A DNA stretch of 35,299 nt from an uncultured Mediterraneibacter sp. GTDB taxonomy: Bacteria; Bacillota; Clostridia; Lachnospirales; Lachnospiraceae. The stretch is taken from contig CALWQP010000033.1 of assembly GCA_944383695.1 (NCBI GenBank), positions 1 through 35,299 on the forward strand, in the 5' to 3' direction. Positions 17,168 through 24,938 of the stretch are shown piece after piece (the first letter of the stretch is position 1; every line of letters begins with the position of its first letter). Made by a program: the position numbers and the translations under genes. The notes under the pieces are model-generated. The model saw only the letters and a list, made by a program, of their open reading frames with translations, had not been told where the DNA came from and searched no databases.

Positions 17168-17300
17168 GTCACAACCACCACTTCAGATGGTGGTTTGGGT
17201 TTGCCCTCATAAGGACCGGTTACATGCTCGCCCAAACGGGCGGATATGGCTTGAAGATCAGCAGAACGAACAGCTAAAAGAAGTGAAAATTTTATAGTTG
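17168..17300 (-). mobile_element. Possible IS200/IS605-type transposon end, no transposase
   Basis: An 8-bp hairpin (AACCACCA 17173-17180 / TGGTGGTT 17188-17195, 7-nt loop) is followed by a second 5-bp hairpin (17229-17242) and a GC-rich block within AT-rich flanks. Subterminal hairpins of this kind, and a compact structured RNA next to them, are typical of IS200/IS605-family right ends. No TnpA or TnpB reading frame is present. It could be a decayed end, a non-autonomous element or an unrelated small RNA. On the minus strand an 83-codon frame runs through it and into the tRNA, so it is not a gene. Confidence 0.3.
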
Positions 17301-17318
17301 CTCCTTTTGTGCCCCTTT

Positions 17319-17377
17319 TGTAAAATAAAAATCCCGGAAAGCACGATAAACGCTGAGTTGAAAGCACTTTTCCGGGA
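17319..17377 (-). terminator. Terminator of tRNA-Arg
   Basis: On the minus strand a 9-bp stem (TCCCGGAAA / TTTCCGGGA, 17332-17340 and 17369-17377) with a long loop is followed by TTTTTATTTT. It starts about 10 nt after the tRNA 3' end. Confidence 0.75.
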
Positions 17378-17387
17378 ATGATTAGAA

Positions 17388-17458
17388 GCGTCTGAACGGA
17401 GTCGAACCGTCGCACATGCCTCCGGAGGGCATTGCTCTATCCACTGAGCTACAGACGC
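17388..17458 (-). tRNA. tRNA-Arg (anticodon CCG)
   Basis: A complete cloverleaf is readable on the minus strand: acceptor GCGTCTG/CAGACGC (7 bp perfect), D stem GCTC/GAGC with an 8-nt loop, anticodon stem ATGCC/GGCAT around CTCCGGA, a 4-nt variable loop, and T stem GACGG/CCGTT around TTCGACT. The anticodon CCG reads CGG (Arg). CCA is not encoded. The base after the acceptor stem is T, so the discriminator would be U, which is unusual for tRNA-Arg. Confidence 0.95.
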
Positions 17459-17466
17459 ATTCCGGA

Positions 17467-17535
17467 CTGTTCAAAAAATATCCTCTTTTCTTGAACAGCC
17501 TTAATCATCCTAGCACAAATCAGTTCAAAAGTAAA
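17467..17535 (-). promoter_or_regulatory. tRNA-Arg promoter and leader hairpin
   Basis: A TGC-extended -10 TAGGAT (17507-17512) stands 17 bp from TTTACT (17530-17535). Between the predicted start of transcription and the tRNA is an 8-bp inverted repeat (CTGTTCAA 17467-17474 / TTGAACAG 17491-17498), which would fold in the pre-tRNA leader. Confidence 0.5.
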
Positions 17536-17615
17536 GCATTTTATCACCGCTTTCGGCATGCCGCAAGATTCGAAAGCATGTTAGTCTGTGTCTATTGTCA
17601 TTTTCTGCAATATGC

Positions 17616-20600
17616 TTATGCTGTCTTTGAGCCATTTTTGCCACTGGCTTCCGATAGAATTCTCTTGATTTTTCTTCTCATGCCAAGTTTTCCGAAGTTC
17701 ATGAAAAAATATACCGCAGGTGCCAGCACAGCTGCGAATGCAGAAACGAGCATCCATATATTTTCTGCGGAATCTCCTGTGGGTGCCGCCCCGACTGTTT
17801 TTTTCAGTACAGCTACTGTCTGTCCCGCGTCATCAGGATCGTCATGAGAAAAAATCAGGATATCCCCCATATAAAGGGACTCGAATACTACAACCTTTCT
17901 ATCCTCAGATCGGGCCGTGTCCAGAAAGAATTCCATTCTGATTTCCTGCGATGAGTCTTCTGCGGTAAAAGTCTTCTCCACTGCTGCCGGCTGTCCGTCT
18001 GCCGCGGGTACCCCATCCGGTCCCAATATTTCCCCTGTGTCCGGATCTGCCAGCATGCCCTTCAGCGTATATTCCCGTCCTGCTTCCAGATTCTCCAGGT
18101 TTACGGTATCTACGATCACATTGTCTTCTCCGGCATAGATTTCTTTTTCCCCGCTTTCTCTCCAGAAAGCAAGCGTATCTCTGATCTGTGTCTTTTCATT
18201 TTCAATTTTATATTCCATGCACGCTTTTCCCTCGACTTTGCCGGTCTTTTCAACGGCAAATTCCCAGACTGCATCATCCCTGAGGTATCCGGGGATGCTC
18301 TCCGTCTCCCGGACACAATAGATTCCCGGCGTCAGATATTTGAGTACGATCCGTCCTTCTCTATCCGTTACATAATCCTCTGTATGCTCCTTCACCTCCT
18401 GTTCGCCTTCATCCTCAGCTGCCGTTTTCTTCCAAACAGTAAATTTTACCCCTTCCAGCCCCTCCTTCCCCTTTTTTGTACTGCCGGAAGCATCTTCGTC
18501 CGCCTCTGTCTTCCACAGGATCACTGTTGTAGGCTTGTTTGTAAATTCTATATTTTCTGTTACGATCTCGGTCTCCTGACCTTCGTACTTCAGTTCTGCT
18601 TCATATACCTCCTCTGAAAGCACATATCCCGGGGCTTGTTCAACTTCTCGTATGTCATATTTCCCCAGGTACAGGCTGTCTGACTCCGCTGTACCGTCAT
18701 CCCCTGTCTCCATCAGTCCTGCCAGACTTCCTTTTGTCATACGGACCGTCCCTGCCGGCGTCAGTATATCCTCTTTTGCCCGTATCTCAAACCTGGCTCC
18801 GGGAATCGCCTCCCCTGTCTCTTCATCTGTTTTCCTGATACGGATGCGTCCCATGGCCGGTTTATCCGCGAACTCCACCACAAAGGGATCACCCCACTCA
18901 TGGTCTTCTGTAATCTCAAATCTGACCGCTTCTTTGCTAAGGACATACCCTTCCGGAGCCCGTTTTTCCTGAAAATAATAAACTCCTGCAGGCAGTTTGT
19001 CAGGCAGGACAAAGCTTCCGCTCTCATCTGTCTGATATGTGCTGTATACGATTTCCTGGGGATAATGTACCGTCATGGTAATGGGATTCTTATCGTTATC
19101 CAGCAGCTGAAATTCTGCTCCCGCAATCGGTATCACCTCACCGCTGTCTGTATCTTTCTTTACGAGGCGGACCGGAGAAAGTACCCGCCTGTCTTCGAGA
19201 ATATAGTAAAGGGTCTGCCCTTCTTCGCAAATCGTAACCTCAAAATCATTTATGGGCAGCAAACCGGCCGGCGCATTTTTCTCACTTACCACATACGTGT
19301 CATATATGAGTCCTCCCCTGCCGTCCTCTGCCTTATTGGTCACTGCATAACCGTTTTTATCTGTCATGATCTCTGTCTGCTCTCCTGTGGTCTTTGAGGT
19401 AACAGTGAAAATGATTCCCTCGAGGGGCGTTTTCTGGTCCGCATTCTCATCTTCCCTGAATTTCACAATCTGGAGATTTCCCCTCAATACCTGTTCCGGG
19501 ATATCCGGCACATGATACACGGTATCTGTCACTTTTGTTCCGTCCGGACAGATTTTTTCTATGAAAACAGCCTCATTCACCAGATATCCTGCCGGGGCTT
19601 TTACTTCCCGGAAAGTGACCGTCCCGAGAGGCAGCACGTTCTCCCCTGCGCCATTTTTATAAAATTCGTCTCCGCTTACCTTATATGCATCTGAAAACTC
19701 AAGTTCTCCCGCTGCATTTGTGCGGAATATCCAGGTTCGTTCCGGAAGGATGTCCATAGTCCCGGGGTCCGAATCGTAATATCCGGCATAATATTTCACC
19801 TCAAATTCTGCGCCTTCAAGTGAGGCCGCTCCCCGGGGCTTCTGCTCGCCGGTTTCTGCATCAACTTTATTTAGCAGGACCTGCACCGGGTAATGCTGTG
19901 CCTTGTTTACACACTCGTACCGGAATACCGTGCCCTCCTCCACCTGGAGCTTCTGCCGCTGCTCGCTTAAGGCAAACCCCATAGGGCCTTCAATTTCTGA
20001 AATCTCATATGTACCGATCGGAATATCTGTCAGTCTGCCATACCCCTTTTTATCGGTCGACACAGTCCATAAAGGCGTATCCTCTCCCGGTCTGTATATC
20101 CCAAACACTGCGCCTTCCAGGGAATAGCAGGAATTGTCCTCTGTCCATTCCGGCTGATCTGAGCTTTTCCGGATTTCAATCTCTCCTGTCCTGTCTCGTC
20201 CGCTGCCTCCCATTACCTGGCCGTTTCCATCCATGTTGAACAGGAATGCATAAAAAGCCTCTGGCGGCTCCGGCAGACTCAGGATGTGTTCTGCTCTTCC
20301 TTTTAAAACAGCTATGGAACTGCTGTCCAGTCCGGTAAACGCGGAATCATTTCCCGAATACAGATAAGACAGGATGCAATGACTCATGCAGTATTCATCA
20401 TCCTGGCTGTATCTGCTTTTGACCCCAATACTTCCGAACTTTGCCTGATACAAAGCATAGCCCGGTCCTCCATATACGTAATAAAGACCTTTTCTCACCG
20501 CACCATCGCGCAGAGGATGCACCGAATAGCGCCCAGAGACCGGTGTGTCTTTCAATGGTTCAAGACAGTATGCCATCTTTCCGTCCACATCAAAATAATT

Positions 20601-20756
20601 CGTACTGTATGTCCCATAATAAACCTCCCTGCCTACAGTAAGTTCCACCGACTCATCCGCAGCAGCATTTACTGGATATATACTCTCAGCCCACAGACTC
20701 AGGTATAAAGAAAACACAATAGCAATAAATACTCTCCATCCTGTCAGATGCTTCAT
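17616..20756 (-). CDS. Surface-anchored Cna-B/SpaA and VaFE-repeat adhesin or pilin-like protein
   Basis: A 1046-aa exported protein. A signal peptide covers about residues 1-32. The N-terminal domain (33-185) resembles a thioester (TQXA-like) domain: Cys64 in AYCLEP would be the reactive residue, but the segment expected to hold Gln reads CMSHCILSYLYSG. Six prealbumin-like Cna-B/SpaA domains follow, at about 190-285, 290-415, 425-525, 528-635, 637-742 and 743-855. Each has an N-terminal Lys and an acidic residue (for example FREVKAPAGY, FQEKRAPEGY, VSEKNAP) suited to intramolecular isopeptide bonds. A VaFE-type domain (857-985, VVFESLY...DDAGQTV) precedes the C-terminal signal APTGD (991-995), a membrane helix (1000-1019) and a basic tail. 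This is sortase-like but not LPXTG, and no sortase is in the window. Its ATG overlaps the stop of the DUF5688 gene. Confidence 0.88.
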   Translation of the reverse strand: MKHLTGWRVFIAIVFSLYLSLWAESIYPVNAAADESVELTVGREVYYGTYSTNYFDVDGKMAYCLEPLKDTPVSGRYSVHPLRDGAVRKGLYYVYGGPGYALYQAKFGSIGVKSRYSQDDEYCMSHCILSYLYSGNDSAFTGLDSSSIAVLKGRAEHILSLPEPPEAFYAFLFNMDGNGQVMGGSGRDRTGEIEIRKSSDQPEWTEDNSCYSLEGAVFGIYRPGEDTPLWTVSTDKKGYGRLTDIPIGTYEISEIEGPMGFALSEQRQKLQVEEGTVFRYECVNKAQHYPVQVLLNKVDAETGEQKPRGAASLEGAEFEVKYYAGYYDSDPGTMDILPERTWIFRTNAAGELEFSDAYKVSGDEFYKNGAGENVLPLGTVTFREVKAPAGYLVNEAVFIEKICPDGTKVTDTVYHVPDIPEQVLRGNLQIVKFREDENADQKTPLEGIIFTVTSKTTGEQTEIMTDKNGYAVTNKAEDGRGGLIYDTYVVSEKNAPAGLLPINDFEVTICEEGQTLYYILEDRRVLSPVRLVKKDTDSGEVIPIAGAEFQLLDNDKNPITMTVHYPQEIVYSTYQTDESGSFVLPDKLPAGVYYFQEKRAPEGYVLSKEAVRFEITEDHEWGDPFVVEFADKPAMGRIRIRKTDEETGEAIPGARFEIRAKEDILTPAGTVRMTKGSLAGLMETGDDGTAESDSLYLGKYDIREVEQAPGYVLSEEVYEAELKYEGQETEIVTENIEFTNKPTTVILWKTEADEDASGSTKKGKEGLEGVKFTVWKKTAAEDEGEQEVKEHTEDYVTDREGRIVLKYLTPGIYCVRETESIPGYLRDDAVWEFAVEKTGKVEGKACMEYKIENEKTQIRDTLAFWRESGEKEIYAGEDNVIVDTVNLENLEAGREYTLKGMLADPDTGEILGPDGVPAADGQPAAVEKTFTAEDSSQEIRMEFFLDTARSEDRKVVVFESLYMGDILIFSHDDPDDAGQTVAVLKKTVGAAPTGDSAENIWMLVSAFAAVLAPAVYFFMNFGKLGMRRKIKRILSEASGKNGSKTA

Positions 20757-21706
20757 CCCATTGCCCTCCCTGTCTGCTGCGCGTTCCCATTACAAAGCGT
20801 CCCCATATCCCTCTTAAACAAATACACATGGCTGCTCAGCACTTCTTCTGCCGCCACCTGAGTTACGTTGATCTCCCTTACCATCTCATCCAGCTCTCTG
20901 CTGTCAAGACCAGGGGAAAAGGGAACAATGATAACCTCATGGACACTGCTTGGAAGGACATAGTAGTCCGTTTGAAGGATTTCTCCGATCATCTCCAGTA
21001 TGTGGGGATACGCGATGCATGCCGCGCCGTAGCTCCTAAGGCTGTTTGACAGGATATACATCCCATCTTTCTCCCGGACATCTCCGAGAAGAAGGTTTCC
21101 AGATTCTCCTCTGTCGGCAATACCTGTATTCTCTCCCAATATTTCCTTCAGCGCATGGTCCATAGTGACAAACTCTGCCGGGAGCAGCCTTTTTGCATTC
21201 CGCACAGCATCCGCCCACAGGGTGTCCGCACATACCTTCCACTGTTCTGCATGGCTGTTTGATACCGCCAGAGCTGCCGTTCCGTCACTCGTTGCCTCCA
21301 GAAGCACATAGAACACGATCGAGAGATCCAAAAACGAACGATGCGGCATCATATCTAGAAATTTTCTGTTCTTTGCCGTATTTACCAGCTTGAAAACAAC
21401 CCTGTCCCTGACGCCATCGTAGCTTCGGAGCCTTTCGCAGTCCCACGATTCTTCCTGTCTTATGCTGTTATAAAAATGTATGATCTCATCCACGATCTGC
21501 CCGAGGTTCTTTCCCTTCAGATAACTTTCGTAATACTCCTCCAGATAGATTGTCGGAGAAATATTGACGCCGGGAGTTTCGATGAGCACCCCCATGCGTT
21601 CTTTTCCGTTATTTTTTACCGCCGTATAAAGACTTGCCTGAACACCTCCTTCCATCCTCTGATTCATCTGTTTCTTTACCGCGTCTGTAAATTCTCTGTA
21701 ATTCAT
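20753..21706 (-). CDS. DUF5688 family protein
   Basis: A 317-aa protein matching my recollection of DUF5688, a family common in Lachnospiraceae with no known function. It has no signal peptide or membrane segment, so it is probably cytosolic. Visible traits are an N-terminal MNYREFTDAVKKQMNQR, a central segment with NTAKNRKFLDMMPHRSFLDLSIVFYVLL, and a C-terminal segment YVLPSSVHEVIIVPFSP. A GGAAGGAG site lies before the ATG. Its last bases overlap the adhesin start (ATGA), giving a two-gene unit with translational coupling. Why a cytosolic DUF5688 protein is coupled to a surface protein is unknown. Confidence 0.8.
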   Translation of the reverse strand: MNYREFTDAVKKQMNQRMEGGVQASLYTAVKNNGKERMGVLIETPGVNISPTIYLEEYYESYLKGKNLGQIVDEIIHFYNSIRQEESWDCERLRSYDGVRDRVVFKLVNTAKNRKFLDMMPHRSFLDLSIVFYVLLEATSDGTAALAVSNSHAEQWKVCADTLWADAVRNAKRLLPAEFVTMDHALKEILGENTGIADRGESGNLLLGDVREKDGMYILSNSLRSYGAACIAYPHILEMIGEILQTDYYVLPSSVHEVIIVPFSPGLDSRELDEMVREINVTQVAAEEVLSSHVYLFKRDMGTLCNGNAQQTGRAMG

Positions 21707-21753
21707 TTTTCTCCTTCCTTAAACGCGGACCATCTTAAATTAAATGAGGAATC

Positions 21754-21842
21754 CGGTATGAAATATACCGTATGAATTTGATAAATTGACCTGAATTATA
21801 TTATGTGCTCTTGATTATAGACGAGGTTCATATAAAAAGCAA
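21754..21842 (-). promoter_or_regulatory. Promoter and leader hairpin of the DUF5688-adhesin unit
   Basis: TTGCTT (21837-21842) and a perfect TATAAT (21814-21819) are separated by exactly 17 bp. The leader of about 100 nt contains a small hairpin (CGGTAT / ATACCG, 21754-21770) and is otherwise AT-rich. Confidence 0.65.
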
Positions 21843-21915
21843 TGAGACAGTTTTCACAAAATAAGCCATCATAACTTCTTACACTTTTCCCTCTTGCATC
21901 TTCCCTTTTTCACAG

Positions 21916-21952
21916 AAAAAGGATGTACCGCACAAAACGGCACATCCTTTTC
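21916..21952. terminator. Terminator downstream of efp
   Basis: A stem of about 14 bp with one mismatch (AAAAGGATGT-CCG / CGG-ACATCCTTTT) closes a short loop. The A and T flanks make it suitable for either strand; by position it ends the minus-strand efp transcript, upstream of the next promoter. Confidence 0.8.
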
Positions 21953-21994
21953 TCTCAGATTTTTGTATACTTTTACTGTGCAGATATTCTGACC

Positions 21995-22552
21995 TTATAC
22001 CCTTGACAGATACTCACCTGTACGGGTGTCGATCTTCAGCACATCGCCTGTCTCACAGAACAGCGGAACCATAACTGTCGCTCCTGTCTCAACAGTAGCC
22101 GGCTTTGTAGCGCCCTGCGCTGTATCTCCCTTGAAGCCCGGCTCTGTCTCTGTGATCGCCAGTTCAACGAACAGCGGCGGCTCCACAGAGAATACATTTC
22201 CTTTATGGGAACAGATCTTCACTGTCTCGTTTTCTTTTACAAATTTCAGCGCATCACCTACCACATCTGAGTTCAACGCGATCTGGTCATATGTCTCCAC
22301 ATCCATGAAGTTATACAGATCACCGTCCTGATAGAGATACTGCATTTCTTTCCTGTCGATATGCGCATTTTCAAACTTCTCAGTCGGGCGGAATGTCTTC
22401 TCAACAACACCGCCGCTGATGATGTTTTTCAGCTTCGTTCTCACGAAAGCTGCCCCTTTTCCGGGTTTTACATGCTGGAATTCCAAAATCTGATAAATAT
22501 TCCCGTCAATCTCTACGGTAATGCCGTTCTTAAAATCTCCTGCTGCGACCAT
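21995..22552 (-). CDS. efp: Elongation factor P
   Basis: A 185-aa translation factor that relieves ribosome stalling at polyproline stretches. The three-domain KOW/OB layout and length are standard. The residue modified in many species is Lys32 in the loop PGKGAAFV; no modification genes are in the window. GAAGGAGG lies 8 nt upstream of the ATG. It has its own promoter at the end of yqeG and a terminator after it. Confidence 0.97.
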   Translation of the reverse strand: MVAAGDFKNGITVEIDGNIYQILEFQHVKPGKGAAFVRTKLKNIISGGVVEKTFRPTEKFENAHIDRKEMQYLYQDGDLYNFMDVETYDQIALNSDVVGDALKFVKENETVKICSHKGNVFSVEPPLFVELAITETEPGFKGDTAQGATKPATVETGATVMVPLFCETGDVLKIDTRTGEYLSRV

Positions 22553-22600
22553 TTGTCTTCCTCCTTCAATCGTGCATCTGAGCAGACGCTCTATCTTTAG

Positions 22601-22629
22601 ATTCTATACTAATTTTTGCTAATTTTCAA
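22601..22629 (-). promoter_or_regulatory. efp: Promoter of efp
   Basis: TTGAAA (22624-22629) and TAGAAT (22601-22606) are 17 bp apart. The -35 lies inside the last codons of yqeG, and the -10 is about 50 bp before the efp ATG. Confidence 0.55.
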
Positions 22630-23118
22630 TGTTTTTTTATAGAAATAAAGCACAATCTTCTCCAGATATCTCTTAAGGACGATCTGTATCTCCTCTTTCG
22701 GGTGGATGGGTCTGACCAGAATGTTGCGTATTCCAGCCCTTTTTGCACCCCATACATCCGTAAAAAGCTGGTCTCCCACAAAAATCGTGTTTGTCCGGTC
22801 TGTCCCCATGATCTCCATGGCACGGATATAATTTTTTGTCGAAGGCTTGTGAGCATTATAGATATAGTTTGTCCCGATATCCCGGTTGAACATCTTCACC
22901 CTTGCCTCCTGGTTATTAGAGATGAGGCAGGATGAAAATCCGATATCCGATAACCGTTTAAACAGCTTTCTCGCCCTGTCGTCTGCTGGAGCACCGTGCG
23001 GCACCAATGTATTGTCGATGTCAAAAATAGCGCCCCTGTAACCTTGTTCATACAGTTTTTCAAATGGAATGACATATGTGGACGCCACATACTCATCCGG
23101 GAAAAATTTTTCAAACAT
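22609..23118 (-). CDS. yqeG: YqeG family HAD IIIA-type phosphatase
   Basis: A 169-aa HAD hydrolase of the YqeG family. Motif I is FDIDNTL with Asp33 and Asp35, Lys91 sits in motif III position (HKPSTKNY), and motif IV is GDQLFTD (115-121). Related family members include mitochondrial phosphatidylglycerophosphate phosphatases; the bacterial substrate is not established. The ATG overlaps the end of the chorismate mutase-shikimate kinase gene by 8 nt, which indicates coupling. Confidence 0.93.
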   Translation of the reverse strand: MFEKFFPDEYVASTYVIPFEKLYEQGYRGAIFDIDNTLVPHGAPADDRARKLFKRLSDIGFSSCLISNNQEARVKMFNRDIGTNYIYNAHKPSTKNYIRAMEIMGTDRTNTIFVGDQLFTDVWGAKRAGIRNILVRPIHPKEEIQIVLKRYLEKIVLYFYKKTLKISKN

Positions 23119-23896
23119 TATCCATCTCCGTCAGCTTTGAGATCAGTTCTTCTGAAATCTGCAGGACTGTCTTGCCGTCTGTCTGAATAACAACGTCAGC
23201 GGCAGCCTCATATTTCTCCCTGCGCTTCTCCATCAGATCCGCAATAAACTCCACATTATTGTTTCCGTGAAGAAGCGGCCTGTCGTTGCTGTCCTTGACC
23301 CTCTCATAGATCGTATCCGGACTTGCGGTAAGGAGCACGACCCTGCCGTTCTTCTTCATCTCTTTTACATTTTCTTCGCGGAGCGCCACCCCGCCTCCGC
23401 AGGATATGATACAGTTCTTGCCTGTTTGAAGCTCTATTAAAAGATCTGTCTCAAGATTCCTGAAATATTCTTCTCCATATGTAGCAAAAATATCCGGGAT
23501 ACTCATCTCCTCACGCTCGGAAATCTCCTGATCCATCTCCACCAGCCTCATGTCAAACATGGTGCTCAAGTAGTCCGAGATCGTGGTCTTTCCCGCTCCC
23601 ATAAATCCGATGAGCACGATATTATAAGAGAAGAGCCTCCTTGCCTGTATGCGCTTACTGTTCCTTAAGATACGCTTAAACACGTCCTGGATCTCTTCCT
23701 GATACTTGTTGTCTTTGAGCTTCTCGTCAAGCCTTCTCTGCTGCTTCTCCTCCTGTGCCGGCTGCAGGATGGGCATGCCGTAAGTCTCTTTATAGGCCAT
23801 GATCTTCTCGATGATGGCATTTCTCTCTACAAGCGCGTCGATGATCTTATCATCACAAAGCGCAAGCTGCTCGCGGTACATTTCCAGATCGTTCAT
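23111..23896 (-). CDS. Chorismate mutase (AroQ)-shikimate kinase fusion
   Basis: A 261-aa two-domain enzyme of aromatic amino-acid synthesis. Residues 1-86 form an AroQ-type helical chorismate mutase; aligned to E. coli CM, Arg8, Arg25, Lys36, Glu49, Ser80 and Gln84 match the active-site set, but the positions of Asp48 and Arg51 hold Gln45 and Gln48. Residues 90-261 form a shikimate kinase: Walker A GFMGAGKTT (97-105), Asp122, Arg146 and Glu149 (FRNLE), the CGGG motif (166-169) and lid Arg206 (RPLL). Kinase function is well supported; mutase activity is likely but less certain. GGAGGG lies 6 nt upstream of the ATG. It has a promoter and overlaps yqeG. Confidence 0.92.
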   Translation of the reverse strand: MNDLEMYREQLALCDDKIIDALVERNAIIEKIMAYKETYGMPILQPAQEEKQQRRLDEKLKDNKYQEEIQDVFKRILRNSKRIQARRLFSYNIVLIGFMGAGKTTISDYLSTMFDMRLVEMDQEISEREEMSIPDIFATYGEEYFRNLETDLLIELQTGKNCIISCGGGVALREENVKEMKKNGRVVLLTASPDTIYERVKDSNDRPLLHGNNNVEFIADLMEKRREKYEAAADVVIQTDGKTVLQISEELISKLTEMDNV

Positions 23897-23898
23897 CT

Positions 23899-24069
23899 TT
23901 ACCCTCCGTTTCTTCTGCTTTGCATATGCGGCAGTTCCTTTCCGCGCCGCCTGCCATCTACAGACTTAACTTCCACATTATAGCAAGTTTTCCGGGGGAT
24001 AGCAATAATCCAGCCGCCAAATAATGCCCAATAAACAAAGACACTCCACGCCAATGTATGAAGTGCCAT
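23899..24069 (-). CDS. Possible 56-aa membrane protein
   Basis: An open frame of 56 codons begins at the ATG at 24069, 9 nt after the amidase stop, and ends 2 nt before the chorismate mutase-shikimate kinase ATG. It has a hydrophobic stretch at about residues 6-25 (LAWSVFVYWALFGGWIIAIP) and a basic C-terminus. The GGGAGG site inside the amidase stop region is 13 nt away, which is long. A clear promoter for the next gene lies within it, which argues that it may be noncoding. No family is recognised. Confidence 0.3.
   Translation of the reverse strand: MALHTLAWSVFVYWALFGGWIIAIPRKTCYNVEVKSVDGRRRGKELPHMQSRRNGG
23977..24005 (-). promoter_or_regulatory. Promoter of the chorismate mutase-shikimate kinase gene
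   Basis: A TGC-extended perfect TATAAT (23977-23982) lies 17 bp from TTGCTA (24000-24005), about 80 bp upstream of the gene. Confidence 0.65.
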
Positions 24070-24078
24070 TTTTCTCTT

Positions 24079-24807
24079 TCATCCTCCCGGGTCCTGAGTC
24101 TTTTGGATCGCAGTCCTGACATTTTCCCTGAAATCAGCCCACGCGTCCTCATGTTCTACAAAATATTTCGGACAGATTTTACCTGTCACATCATAGTGCC
24201 GGATCACATCCTCCTCTGTGAGAGAAAATTTCACGCACAGCCATGCCGTAAGCTGTACAAGGGAGCGGTATGTCTCATCCGTGAACTTTCCCGTCTCGTC
24301 CGGATGGCACACTTCAATGGATACTGTATCATAATTACGCTCATTTGACGCATACGCAACTTCCCACGTAGGTACGCACTGGATGATCTCTCCGTCCAGA
24401 CCAACGATAAAATTACTGCTTGCCTCCGTCTCCTGTGAATATTGGAGTCCATTAAAATAATCCCGGTTCTCCTGAGCCGTGCTGCCGGGATTCGCGGTGT
24501 AGTGTATCACGATCCCATTGATGCCGTCACTCTGGATTCCCGGCCTGGAGTAAGGATTAACATCAAGGAGCTGGACATCAAGCTCCGGCTCCGAAGCATC
24601 CACGTCCACATGATATCCTTTCCCCGACGCACAGGAATATATCCCCAGCGCCGCCGTCAGTATCACAAGGGCAAGGACGCCTGCTGCCACGTAAGGTTTC
24701 CTGCGGACTGCATGGAGCCATTTCCTTCTTCCTCTGTCCTTGACTCTTCCTGCCCTGTTTCTCCCTGTCGTTTTGTTTTTTCTTTCGTTCCCTCTGTATG
24801 AATTCAT
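24079..24807 (-). CDS. N-acetylmuramoyl-L-alanine amidase (Amidase_2), membrane-anchored
   Basis: A 242-aa peptidoglycan amidase that cleaves the MurNAc-L-Ala bond. The first 38 residues are highly basic and are followed by a membrane segment (about 39-58), so the enzyme is probably a type II membrane protein facing the wall. The zinc ligands are His102 (IVIHYTAN), His204 (IRHYDVTGK) and Cys212 (ICPKYF), the usual PGRP/Amidase_2 set; Glu165 (SIEVCHP) also fits the active site. Similar domains occur in phage endolysins and germination enzymes, but there is no phage context here. It follows other cell-wall genes. Confidence 0.93.
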   Translation of the reverse strand: MNSYRGNERKNKTTGRNRAGRVKDRGRRKWLHAVRRKPYVAAGVLALVILTAALGIYSCASGKGYHVDVDASEPELDVQLLDVNPYSRPGIQSDGINGIVIHYTANPGSTAQENRDYFNGLQYSQETEASSNFIVGLDGEIIQCVPTWEVAYASNERNYDTVSIEVCHPDETGKFTDETYRSLVQLTAWLCVKFSLTEEDVIRHYDVTGKICPKYFVEHEDAWADFRENVRTAIQKTQDPGG

Positions 24808-24938
24808 CTTTATGCCCCACTGCCATTGATCGCCGGAAACTGCCCTGGAAACAGCTTCTGTTGTTTTTTATCATATCATAAAAATATTGAAGTCTGGTGA
24901 ACAAAATCTTATGAATTTATAAACTAATGGCCGTAATG

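Noticed and set aside
17164..17415. An 83-codon open frame on the minus strand ending in PSEVVVVT
   Set aside because: It begins inside the tRNA-Arg gene, runs through its terminator and the hairpin block, has no ribosome binding site and matches no family I know.
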